Shown in pieces: positions 13,901-27,292 of a DNA stretch of 64,000 bases. The stretch spans positions 15,022,001-15,086,000 of the forward strand of contig NW_027488369.1 of assembly GCF_051014445.1 (NCBI RefSeq), read 5' to 3'. Position 1 is the first letter of the stretch; the number at the start of each line of letters is the position of its first letter. A program made the position numbers and the translations under genes. Under the pieces are notes generated by a model. It ran no database searches. It was not told where the DNA came from and saw nothing but the letters and a program-made list of their open reading frames with translations. Source of the stretch: Colletes latitarsis (Eukaryota; Arthropoda; Insecta; Hymenoptera; Colletidae).

Positions 13901-16900
13901 CAGATGATTGCAAATACCAGAACTATCCCAGGCATAACCAGCGTTATCCTCTAAAATATTATTCGCAACCAGGTTTAATTGACTGTTTCGGTGTGGTACC
14001 ACATTACTACGTGGTCCAAGCCAGAAAAAGGCCAGGATCTGGCCAACAAGAATGCGAAAAATGCGAAAGTACGCGCCAGATGAGGGCAAATACCAGACCT
14101 AACCGAGACATTACCGGCATTATCCTCTAAAATATTAATCGCAACCAGATTTAATTGACTGTTTCGGTGTGGTACCGCATTACTACGTGATCCAAACCAG
14201 AAAAAGGCCAGGATCTGGCCAACAAGTATGCGAAAAATGCGAAAGTACGAGCCAGATGATTGCAAATACTAGCACTAACCCAGACATAACCGGCGTTATC
14301 CTCTAAAATATTAATCGCAACCGGGTTTAATTGACTGTTTCGTTGTGGAACCGCATTACTACGGGATCCAAACCAGAAAAAAACCCAGGATCTGGCCAAC
14401 AACTATGAGAAAAAGCGAAAGTATGAGCCAGATGATTGCAAATACCGGAACTATCCCAGGCATAACCAGCGTTATCCACTAAAATATTATTCGCAACCAG
14501 GTTTAATTGACTGTTTCGGGGTGGTACCACATTACTACGTGGTCCAAGCCAGGAAAAGGCCAGGATCTGGCCAACAAGAATGCGAAAAATGCGAAAGTAC
14601 GCGCCAGATGAGGGCAAATACCAGACCTAACCGAGACATTACCAGCATTATCCTCTAAAATATTAATCGCAACCAGATTTAATTGACTGTTTCGGTGTGG
14701 TACCGCATTACTACGTTATCCAAACCAGAAAAAGGCCAGGATCTGGCCAACAAGTATGCGAAAAATCCGAAAGTACGAGCCAGATGTATGCAAATACCAG
14801 AACTATCCCAGACATAACCAGCGTTATCCTCTAAAATATTATTCGCAACCAGGTTTAATTGACTGTTTCAGTCTGCTGCCACTTTACTACGTGGTCCAAG
14901 CCAGAAGAAGGCCAGGATCTGGCCAACAAGAATGCGAAAAATGCGAAAGTACGCGCCAGATGAGGGTAAATATCAGACCTAACCGAGACATTACCGGCGT
15001 TATCCTCTAAAATATTAATCGCAACCAGGTTCAATTGACTGTTTCGGTGTGGGACCACATTTCTACGGGATCCAAACCAGAAAAAACCCTGGATCTGTTC
15101 AACAACTATGAGAAAAACGCGAAAGTACGAGCCAGATGGGGGCAAATCCCAGACCTAACCGAGACATAACCAGCGTTATCCTCTAAAATATTAATCGCAA
15201 CCAGGTATAATTGACTGTTCCGGTGTGGCACCGCATTGCTACGATGATCCAAACCAGAAAGAGGCCAGGATCTGGCCAACAAATATGCGAAAAATGCGAA
15301 AGTATGAGCCAGATGATTGCAAATACCAGAACTAACCGAGACATAACCGGCGTTATCCCCTAAAATATTAATCGCAACCAGGTTTAATTGACCGTTTCAG
15401 TGTGGTACCGCATTACTACGTGATCCAAACCAGAGAAAGGCCAGGATCTGGCCAACAAGGATGAGAAAAATGCAAATATATGATCCAGATGATTGCAAAT
15501 ACCAGAACTAACCCTGACATAACCAGCGTTATCCTCTAAAATACGCATCGGAACATGCTTTTAATGACTGTTTCAGTGTGGTACCACATTACTACGTGAT
15601 CCAAGCCAGAAAAAGCCCAGGATCGGGCCAACAAGAATGCGAAAAATGCGAAAGTACGAGCCAGATGAGGGAAAATCCCAGACCTAACCGAAACGTAACC
15701 GGCGTTATCCCCCAAAATATTAATCGCAACCAGGTATAATTGACTGTTTCGGTGTGGTACCGCATTGCTACGATGATCCAAACCAGAAAGAGGCCAGGAT
15801 CTGGCCAACAAGTATGCGAAAAATGCGAAAGTATGAGCCTGATCATTGCAAATACCAGAACTAACCCAGACATAACCAGCGTTATCCTCTAAAATATTAA
15901 TCGCAACCAGGTTTAATTGACTGTTACGGTGTGGTACTGCATTACTACGTGATCCAGACCAGAAAAAGGCCAGGATCTTGCCAACAAGTATGCGCAAAAT
16001 GCGAAACTACGAGCCAGATGAGGGCAAATCCCGGACCAAACCGAGACATAAACGGCGTTATCGTCTAAAATATTAATCGCAACCAGGTTTAATTGACTGT
16101 TTCGGTGTGGTTCTGCATTACTACGTGATCCAGACTAGAAAAAGGCCAGGATCTGGCCAACAAGTATGCGAAAAATGCGAAAGTATGAGCCAGATGATTG
16201 CAATTACCAGAACTAACCCAGACATAACCAGCGTTATCCTCTAAAATATTAATCGCAACCAGGTTTAATTGACTGTTTCGGTGTGGTACTGCATTACTAC
16301 GTGATCCAGACCAGAAAAAGGCCAGGATCTGGCCAACAAGTATGCGCAAAATGCGAAAGTACGAGCCAGATGAGGGCAAATCCCAGACCTAACCGAGACA
16401 TAACCAGCGTTATCCTCTAAAATATTAATCGCAACCAGGTATAATTGACTGTTTCGGTGTGGTACCACATTGCTACGATGATCCAATCCAGAAAGAGGCT
16501 AGGATCTGGCTAACAAGTATGCGAAAAATGCGAAAGTACGAGCCAGATGAGGGCAAATCCCAGACCAAACCGAGACATAACCGGTGTTATCCTGTAAAAT
16601 ATTAAACGCAACCGGGTTTAATTGACTGTTTCCGTGTGGAACCACATTACTACGGGATCCAAACCAGAAAAAACCCAGGATCTGGCCAACAACTATCAGA
16701 AAAACACGAAAGTATGAGCCAGATGATTGCAAATACCAGAACTATCCCAGGCATAACCAGCGTTATCCTCTAAAATATTATTCGCAACCAGGTTTAATTG
16801 ACTGTTTCGGTGTGGTACCACATTACTACGTGGTCCAAGCGAGAAAAAGGCCAGGATCTGGCCAACAAGGATGAGAAAAATGCGAATATTTGATCCAGAT

Positions 16901-18309
16901 GATTGCAAATACCAGAACTAACCCTGACATAACCAGCGTTATCCTCTAAAATACGCATCGGAACATGCTTTTAATGACTGTTTCAGTGTGGTACCACATT
17001 ACTACGTGATCCAAACCAGAAAAATCCCAGGATCGGGCCAACAAGAATGCGAAAAATGCGAAAGTACGAGCCAGATGAGGGAAAATCCCAGACCTAACCG
17101 AGACGTAACCGGCGTTATCCCCTAAAATATTAATCGCAACCAGGTATAATTGACTGTTTCGGTGTGGTACCGCATTGCTACGATGATCCAAACCAGAAAG
17201 AGGCCAGGATCTGGCCAACAAGTATGCGAAAAATGCGAAAGTATGAGCCAGATGATTGCAAATACCAGAACTAACCCAGACATAACCAGCGTTATCCTCT
17301 AAAATATTAATCGCAACCAGGTTTAATTGACTGTTTCGGTGTGGTACTGCATTACTACGTGATCCAGACCAGAAAAAGGCCAGGATCTGGCCAACAAGTA
17401 TGCGCAAAATGCGAAAGTACGAGCCAGATGAGGGCAAATCCCAGACCAAAGCGAGACATAAACGGCGTTATCCTCTAAAATATTAATCGCAACCAGGTTT
17501 GATTGACTGTTTCGGTGCGGCACTGCATTACTACGTGATCCAGACTAGAAAAAGGCCAGGATCTGGCCAACAAGTATGCGAAAAATGCGAAAGTACGAGC
17601 CAGATGAGGGCAAATCCCAGACCAAACCGAGACGTAACTGGCGTTATCCCCTAAAATATTAATCGCAACCAGGTATAATTGACTGTTTCGGTGTGGTACC
17701 GCATTGCTACGATGATCCAAACCAGAAAGAGGCCAGGATCTGGCCAACAAGTATGCGAAAAATGCGAAAGTATGAGCCAGATGATTGCAAATACCAGAAC
17801 TATGCCTGACATAACCAGCGTTATCCTCTAAAATACGAATCGGAACATGCTTTTAATGACTGTTTCAGTGTGGTAACACATTACTACGAGGTCCAAACCA
17901 GAAAAATCCCAGGATCGGGCCAACAAGAATGCGAGAAACGCGAAAGTACGAGCCACATGAGGGAAAATCCCAGACCTAACCCAGACATAACGGCGTTATC
18001 CGCTAAAATATTAATCGCAAACAGGTGTAATTGACTGTTACGGTGTGGTACCGCATTGCTACGATGATCCAAACCAGAAAGAGGCCAGGATCTGGCCAAC
18101 AAGTATGCGAAAAATGCGAAAGTATGAGCCAGATGTTTGCAAATCCCAGACCTAACCGAGACATAACCGGCGTTATCCTCTAAAATATTAATTGCAATCA
18201 GGTTTAATTAACTGTTTCAGTGTGGTACCACATTACTACGTGATCCAAATCAGAAAAAGCCCAGGATCTGCCCAACAAGTATGCGAAAAATGCGAAAGTA
18301 CGAGCCAGA
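10900..18309. repeat. Satellite array, block right of the LINE
   Basis: About 42 head-to-tail 176-bp monomers. From 11137 to about 11830 they belong to the same subfamily as the left flank (gcattactgcgtgatcc and aagtatcagaaaaatgcg variants). From about 12000 they change to the gattgcaaataccag / acgcatcggaacatgc mosaic type. Stretches at 12880-13390, 15530-16000 and 16940-17450 reuse the same three-monomer combination, an irregular higher-order pattern. No gene seen. Confidence 0.95.
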
Positions 18310-21300
18310 TGAGGGCAAATCCCAGACCTAACCGAGACATAACCGGCGTTATCCTCTAAAATATTAATCGCAACCAGGTTTATTTGACTGTTTCGGTGTG
18401 GTAACGCATTACTACGTGATCCAAACCAGATAAAGCCCAGGATCTGGCCAACAAGTATCAGAAAAATGCGAAAGTTCGAGCCAGATGAGGGCAAATACCA
18501 GACCTAACCCAGACAAAACCGGCGTTATCCCATAAAATATTAATCGCAACCAGGTTTAATTGACTGTTTCGGTGTGGTACCGCATTGCTACGATGTTCCA
18601 AACCAGAAAGAGGCCAGGATCTGGCTAACAAGTATGCGAAAAATGCGAAAGTACGAGCCAGATGAGGGCAAATCCCAGACCAAGCCGAGTCATAACCTGC
18701 GTTATCATGTAAAATATTAATCGCAACCAGGTTTAATTGACTGTTTCGGTGTGGTACCGCATTACTACGTGATCCAAACCAGAAAAAGGCCAGGATCTGG
18801 CCAACAAGTATGAGAAATATGCGAAAGTTCGAGCCAGATGAGGGCAAATACCAGACCTAACCCAGACAAAATCGGCGTTATCCCCTAAAATATTAATCGC
18901 AACCAGGTATAATTGACTGTTTCGGTGTGGTACCGCATTGCTACGATGATCCAAACCAGAAAGAGGCCAGGATCTGGCCAACAAGTATGCGAAAAATGCG
19001 AAAGTATGAGCCAGATGATTGCAAATACCAGAACTATGCCTGACATAACCAGCGTTATCCTCTAAAATACGAATCGGAACATGCTTTTAATGACTGTTTC
19101 AGTGTGGTAGCACATTACTACGAGATCCAAACCAGAAAAATCCCAGGATCGGGCCAACAAGAATGCGAGAAACGCGAAAGTACGAGCCACATGAGGGAAA
19201 ATCCCAGACCTAACCCAGACATAACCGGCGTTATGCGCTAAAATATTAATCGCAACCAGGTTTAATTGACTGTTTCGTTGTGGAACCACATTACTACGGG
19301 ATCCAAACCAGAAAGAACCCAGGATCTGTCCAACAAGTATGCGAAAAATGCGAAAGAACGATCCAGATGAGGGCAAATCCCAGACCTATCCGAGACATAA
19401 CCGGCGTTATCCTCTAAAATATTAATTGCAATCAGGTTTAATTAACTGTTTCAGTGTGGTACCACATTACTACGTGATCCAAATCAGAAAAAGCCCAGGA
19501 TCTGGCCAACAAGTATGCGAAAAATGCGAAAGAACGATCCAGATGAGGGCAAATCCCAGACCTATCCGAGACATAACCGGCGTTATCCTCTAAAATATTA
19601 ATTGCAATCAGGTTTAATTAACTGTTTCAGTGTGGTACCACATTACTACGTGATCCAAATCAGAAAAAGCCCAGGATCTGGCCAACAAGTATGAGAAATA
19701 TGCGAAAGTTCGAGCCAGATGAGGGCAAATACCAGACCTAACCCAGACAAAATCGGCGTTATCCCCTAAAATATTAATCGCAACCAGGTTTAATTGACTG
19801 TTTCGGTGTGGTACTGCATTACTACGTGATCCAGACCAGAAAAAACCCAGGATCTGTTCAACAACTATGAGAAAAACGCGAAAGTACGAGCCAGATGGGG
19901 GCAAATCCCAGACCTAACCGAGACATAACCAGCGTTATCCCGTAAAATATTAATCGCAACCAGGTTTAATTGACTGTTTCGGTGTGGTACCGCATTACTA
20001 CGTGATCCAAACCAGAGAAAGGCCAGGATCTGGCCAACAAGGATGAGAAAAATGCGAATATATGATCAAGATGATTGCAAATACCAGAACTAACCCAGAC
20101 ATAACCAGCGTTATCCTCTAAAATACGAATCGGAACATGCTTTTAATGACTGCTTCAGTGTGGTAACACATTACTACGTGATCCAAACCAGAAACATCCC
20201 TGGATCTGGTTGACAAGTATTCGAAAAATGCGATAGTATGAGCCCGAGGAGGGCAAATACCTGAGTTAACACAGACATAACCGCCGTTATCCTCTAAAAT
20301 ATTAATCGCAACCGGGTTTAATTGACTGTTTCCATGTGGAACCACATTACTACGGGATCCAAACCAGAAAAAACCCAGGATCTGGCCAACAACTATGAGA
20401 AAAACGCGAAAGTATGAGCCAGATGATTGCAAATACCAGAACTATCCCAGGCATAACCAGCGTTATCCTCTAAAATATTATTCGCAACCAGGTTTAATTG
20501 ACTGTTTCGGTGCGGTACCACATTACTACGTGGTCCAAGCCAGAATAAGGCCAGGATCTGGCCTACAAGAATGCGAAAAATGCGAAAGTACGAGCCAGAT
20601 GAGGGCAAATACCAGACCTAACCCAGTCATAACCGGCGTTATCCGCTAAAATATTAATCGCAACCAGGTTTAATTGACTGTTTCGTTGTGGAACCGCATT
20701 TCTACGGGATCCAAACCAGAAAAAAGCCCAGGATCTGGCCAACAACTATGAGAAAAAGCGAATGTATGAGCCAGATGATTGCAAATACCAGAACTATCCC
20801 AGACATAACCAGCGTTATCCTCTAAAATATTATTCGCAGCCAGGTTTAATTGACTGTTTCAGTCTGGTGCCACTTTACTACGTGGTCCAAGCCAGAATAA
20901 GGCCAGGATCTGGCCAACAAGTATGCGAAAAATGCGAAGGTCCGAGCCAGATGAGGGCAAATACCAGACCTAACCGAGACATAACCGGCGTTATCCTCCA
21001 AAATATTAATCGCAACCCGGTTCAATTGACTGTTTCGGTGTGGAACCACATTACTACGGGATCCACACCAGAAAAAACCCAGGATCTGGCCAACAACTAT
21101 GAGAAAAACGCGAAAGTATGAGCCAGATGATTGCAAATACCAGAACTAACCCGGACATAACAAGCGTTATCCTCCAAAATACGAATCGGAACATGCTTTT
21201 AATGACTGTTTCAGTGTGGTAACACATTACTACGTGATCCAAACCAGAAGCATCCCAGGATCGGGCCAACAAGAATGCGAAAAATGCGAAAGTACGAACC

Positions 21301-22888
21301 AGATGAGGGAATATCCCAGACCTAACCGAGACGTATCCGGCGTTATCCCCTAAAATATTAATCGCAACCAGGTATAATTGACTGTTTCGGTGTAGAACCG
21401 CATTACTACGTGATCCAAACCAGTAAAAACCCAGGATCTGGCCAACAACTATGAGAAAAACGCGAAAGTATGAGCCAGATGATTGCAAATACCAGAACTA
21501 TACCAGACATAACCAGCGTTATCCTCTGAAATACTTATCGGAACCAGCTTCTATTGACTGTTTCAGTGTGGTACCACATTACTACGTCATCCAAACCAGA
21601 AAAGGGCCAGGGTCTGGCCAACAAGTATGCGAAAAATGCGAAAGTCCGAGCCAGATGAGGGCAAATACCAGACCTAACCGAGACATAACCGGCGTTATCC
21701 TCTAAAATATTAACCGCAACCCGGGTCAATTGACTGTTTCGGTGTTGTACCGCATTACTACGTGATCCAAACCAGAAAGAGGCCAGGATCTGGCCAACAA
21801 GAATGCGAAAAAAGCGAAAGTACGAGCCAGATGTGGGCAAATCCCAGACCTACCCGAGACATAACCAGCGTTATCCTCTGAAATAGTAATCGCAACCAGG
21901 TTTAATTGACTGGTTCAGTGTGGTACCACATTACTACGTGATCCAAACCAGAAAAAGCCCAGGATCTGGCCAACAAGTATGCGAAAAACGTGAAAGTACG
22001 AGCCAGATGAGGACAAATCCCAGACCTACCCGAGACATAACCGGCGTTATCCTCCAAAATATTAATCTCAACCAGGTTTAATTGACTGTTTCGTTGTGGA
22101 ACCACATTACTACGGGATCCAAACCAGACAAAACCCAGGATCTGGCCAACAAGTATGCGAAAAATGCGAAAGTATGAGCCAGATGATTGCAAATACCAGA
22201 ACTAACCCAGACATAACCGCCGTTATCCCCTAAAATATTAATCGCAACCAGGTTTAATTGACTGTTTCGGTGTGGTACCGCATTACTACGTGATCCAAAC
22301 CAGAGAAAGGCCAGGATCTGGCCAACAAGGATGAGAAAAATGCGAATATACGATCCAGATGATTGCAAATACCAGAACTAACCCTGACATAACCAGCGTT
22401 ATCCTCTAAAATATTAATCGCAACCAGGTATAATTGACTGTTTCGGTGTGGTACCGCATTGCTACGATGATCCAAACCAGAAAAAGGCCATGATCTGGCC
22501 AACAAGTATGCGAGAAACGCGAATGTATGAGCCAGATGATTGCAAATACCAGAACTAACTCAGACATAACCAGCGTTATCCTCTAAAATACAGATCGGAA
22601 GCAGCTTCTATTGACTGTTTCAGTGTGGTACCACATTACTACGTGATCCAAACCAGAAAAAGCCCAGGATCTGGCCAACAAGTATGCGAAAAACGCGAAT
22701 GTATGAGCCAGATGATTGCAAATACCAGAACTAACTCAGACATAACCAGCGTTATCCTCTAAACTACAGATCGGAAGCAGCTTCTATTCACTGTTTCAGT
22801 GTGGTACCACATTACTACGTGATCCAAACCAGAAAAAGGCCTGGATCTGGCCAACAAGTATGCGAAAAACGTGAAAGTACGACTCAGA
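18310..22888. repeat. Higher-order repeat copy A (26 monomers, 4579 bp)
   Basis: First of three consecutive near-identical blocks; landmarks at 18458, 18733 and 19062 recur exactly 4579 bp later. It holds one more monomer than the next two copies, located around 19437-19790. It also has private differences: gactgcttcagtgtgg near 20150, and ctaaccgagac where the others read ctaaccatgac. Confidence 0.9.
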
Positions 22889-25800
22889 TGAGGGCAAATC
22901 CCAGACCTAACCGAGACATAACCGGCGTTATCCTCTAAAATATTAATCGCAACCAGGTTTATTTGACTGTTTCGGTGTGGTAACGCATTACTACGTGATC
23001 CAAACCAGATAAAGCCCAGGATCCGGCCAAGAAGTATCAGAAAAATGCGAAAGTTCGAGCCAGATGAGGGCAAATACCAGACCTAACCCAGACAAAACCG
23101 GCGTTATCCCATAAAATATTAATCGCAACCAGGTTTAATTGACTGTTTCGGTGTGGTACCGCATTGCTACGATGTTCCAAACCAGAAAGAGGCCAGGATC
23201 TGGCTAACAAGTATGCGAAAAATGCGAAAGTACGAGCCAGATGAGGGCAAATCCCAGACCAAGCCGAGTCATAACCTGCGTTATCATGTAAAATATTAAT
23301 CGCAACCAGGTTTAATTGACTGTTTCGGTGTGGTACCGCATTACTACGTGATCCAAACCAGAAAAAGGCCAGGATCTGGCCAACAAGTATGAGAAATATG
23401 CGAAAGTTCGAGCCAGATGAGGGCAAATACCAGACCTAACCCAGACAAAATCGGCGTTATCCCCTAAAATATTAATCGCAACCAGGTATAATTGACTGTT
23501 TCGGTGTGGTACCGCATTGCTACGATGATCCAAACCAGAAAGAGGCCAGGATCTGGCCAACAAGTATGCGAAAAATGCGAAAGTATGAGCCAGATGATTG
23601 CAAATACCAGAACTATGCCTGACATAACCAGCGTTATCCTCTAAAATACGAATCGGAACATGCTTTTAATGACTGTTTCAGTGTGGTAGCACATTACTAC
23701 GAGATCCAAACCAGAAAAATCCCAGGATCGGGCCAACAAGAATGCGAGAAACGCGAAAGTACGAGCCACATGAGGGAAAATCCCAGACCTAACCCAGACA
23801 TAACCGGCGTTATGCGCTAAAATATTAATCGCAACCAGGTTTAATTGACTGTTTCGTTGTGGAACCACATTACTACGGGATCCAAACCAGAAAGAACCCA
23901 GGATCTGGCCAACAAGTATGCGAAAAATGCGAAAGAACGATCCAGATGAGGGCAAATCCCAGACCTATCCGAGACATAACCGGCGTTATCCTCTAAAATA
24001 TTAATTGCAATCAGGTTTAATTAACTGTTTCAGTGTGGTACCACATTACTACGTGATCCAAATCAGAAAAAGCCCAGGATCTGGCCAACAAGTATGCGAA
24101 AAATGCGAAAGAACGATCCAGATGAGGGCAAATCCCAGACCTATCCGAGACATAACCGGCGTTATCCTCTAAAATATTAATTGCAATCAGGTTTAATTAA
24201 CTGTTTCGGTGTGGTACTGCATTACTACGTGATCCAGACCAGAAAAAACCCAGGATCTGTTCAACAACTATGAGAAAAACGCGAAAGTACGAGCCAGATG
24301 GGGGCAAATCCCAGACCTAACCATGACATAACCAGCGTTATCCCGTAAAATATTAATCGCAACCAGGTTTAATTGACTGTTTCGGTGTGGTACCGCATTA
24401 CTACGTGATCCAAACCAGAGAAAGGCCAGGATCTGGCCAACAAGGATGAGAAAAATGCGAATATATGATCAAGATGATTGCAAATACCAGAACTAACCCA
24501 GACATAACCAGCGTTATCCTCTAAAATACGAATCGGAACATGCTTTTAATGACTGTTTCAGTGTTGGTAACACATTACTACGTGATCCAAACCAGAAACA
24601 TCCCAGGATCTGGTTCACAAGTATTCGAAAAATGCGATAGTATGAGCCTGAGGAGGGCAAATACCTGAGTTAACACAGACATAACCGCCGTTATCCTCTA
24701 AAATATTAATCGCAACCGGGTTTAATTGACTGTTTCCATGTGGAACCACATTACTACGGGATCCAAACCAGAAAAAACCCAGGATCTGGCCAACAACTAT
24801 GAGAAAAACGCGAAAGTATGAGCCAGATGATTGCAAATACCAGAACTATCCCAGGCATAACCAGCGTTATCCTCTAAAATATTATTCGCAACCAGGTTTA
24901 ATTGACTGTTTCGGTGCGGTACCACATTACTACGTGGTCCAAGCCAGAATAAGGCCAGGATCTGGCCTACAAGAATGCGAAAAATGCGAAAGTACGAGCC
25001 AGATGAGGGCAAATACCAGACCTAACCCAGTCATAACCGGCGTTATCCGCTAAAATATTAATCGCAACCAGGTTTAATTGACTGTTTCGTTGTGGAACCG
25101 CATTTCTACGGGATCCAAACCAGAAAAAAGCCCAGGATCTGGCCAACAACTATGAGAAAAAGCGAATGTATGAGCCAGATGATTGCAAATACCAGAACTA
25201 TCCCAGACATAACCAGCGTTATCCTCTAAAATATTATTCGCAGCCAGGTTTAATTGACTGTTTCAGTCTGGTGCCACTTTACTACGTGGTCCAAGCCAGA
25301 ATAAGGCCAGGATCTGGCCAACAAGTATGCGAAAAATGCGAAGGTCCGAGCCAGATGAGGGCAAATACCAGACCTAACCGAGACATAACCGGCGTTATCC
25401 TCCAAAATATTAATCGCAACCCGGTTCAATTGACTGTTTCGGTGTGGAACCACATTACTACGGGATCCACACCAGAAAAAACCCAGGATCTGGCCAACAA
25501 CTATGAGAAAAACGCGAAAGTATGAGCCAGATGATTGCAAATACCAGAACTAACCCGGACATAACAAGCGTTATCCTCCAAAATACGAATCGGAACATGC
25601 TTTTAATGACTGTTTCAGTGTGGTAACACATTACTACGTGATCCAAACCAGAAGCATCCCAGGATCGGGCCAACAAGAATGCGAAAAATGCGAAAGTACG
25701 AACCAGATGAGGGAATATCCCAGACCTAACCGAGACGTATCCGGCGTTATCCCCTAAAATATTAATCGCAACCAGGTATAATTGACTGTTTCGGTGTAGA

Positions 25801-27292
25801 ACCGCATTACTACGTGATCCAAACCAGTAAAAACCCAGGATCTGGCCAACAACTATGAGAAAAACGCGAAAGTATGAGCCAGATGATTGCAAATACCAGA
25901 ACTATACCAGACATAACCAGCGTTATCCTCTGAAATACTTATCGGAACCAGCTTCTATTGACTGTTTCAGTGTGGTACCACATTACTACGTCATCCAAAC
26001 CAGAAAAGGGCCAGGGTCTGGCCAACAAGTATGCGAAAAATGCGAAAGTCCGAGCCAGATGAGGGCAAATACCAGACCTAACCGAGACATAACCGGCGTT
26101 ATCCTCTAAAATATTAACCGCAACCCGGGTCAATTGACTGTTTCGGTGTTGTACCGCATTACTACGTGATCCAAACCAGAAAGAGGCCAGGATCTGGCCA
26201 ACAAGAATGCGAAAAAAGCGAAAGTACGAGCCAGATGTGGGCAAATCCCAGACCTACCCGAGACATAACCAGCGTTATCCTCTGAAATAGTAATCGCAAC
26301 CAGGTTTAATTGACTGGTTCAGTGTGGTACCACATTACTACGTGATCCAAACCAGAAAAAGCCCAGGATCTGGCCAACAAGTATGCGAAAAACGTGAAAG
26401 TACGAGCCAGATGAGGACAAATCCCAGACCTACCCGAGACATAACCGGCGTTATCCTCCAAAATATTAATCTCAACCAGGTTTAATTGACTGTTTCGTTG
26501 TGGAACCACATTACTACGGGATCCAAACCAGACAAAACCCAGGATCTGGCCAACAAGTATGCGAAAAATGCGAAAGTATGAGCCAGATGATTGCAAATAC
26601 CAGAACTAACCCAGACATAACCGCCGTTATCCCCTAAAATATTAATCGCAACCAGGTTTAATTGACTGTTTCGGTGTGGTACCGCATTACTACGTGATCC
26701 AAACCAGAGAAAGGCCAGGATCTGGCCAACAAGGATGAGAAAAATGCGAATATACGATCCAGATGATTGCAAATACCAGAACTAACCCTGACATAACCAG
26801 CGTTATCCTCTAAAATATTAATCGCAACCAGGTATAATTGACTGTTTCGGTGTGGTACCGCATTGCTACGATGATCCAAACCAGAAAAAGGCCATGATCT
26901 GGCCAACAAGTATGCGAGAAACGCGAATGTATGAGCCAGATGATTGCAAATACCAGAACTAACTCAGACATAACCAGCGTTATCCTCTAAAATACAGATC
27001 GGAAGCAGCTTCTATTGACTGTTTCAGTGTGGTACCACATTACTACGTGATCCAAACCAGAAAAAGCCCAGGATCTGGCCAACAAGTATGCGAAAAACGC
27101 GAATGTATGAGCCAGATGATTGCAAATACCAGAACTAACTCAGACATAACCAGCGTTATCCTCTAAACTACAGATCGGAAGCAGCTTCTATTCACTGTTT
27201 CAGTGTGGTACCACATTACTACGTGATCCAAACCAGAAAAAGGCCTGGATCTGGCCAACAAGTATGCGAAAAACGTGAAAGTACGACTCAGA
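22889..27292. repeat. Higher-order repeat copy B (25 monomers, 4404 bp)
   Basis: Every landmark in this block recurs 4404 bp further on (for example 23641 to 28045 and 24797 to 29201). Shared changes with copy C, absent from A, include the lost monomer, ctaaccatgacataacc near 24318 and cagtgttggtaacac near 24560. B and C are therefore sisters. Confidence 0.92.
24185..24260. repeat. Unequal-exchange junction in HOR copy B
   Basis: The segment aattgcaatcaggtttaatt followed by aactgtttcggtgtggtact joins the start of one monomer type to the end of another. In copy A those two halves are separated by about 175 bp (the first near 19610, the second near 19800). The switch lies within the shared actgtttc landmark. 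The same junction is in copy C near 28605. Confidence 0.85.
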
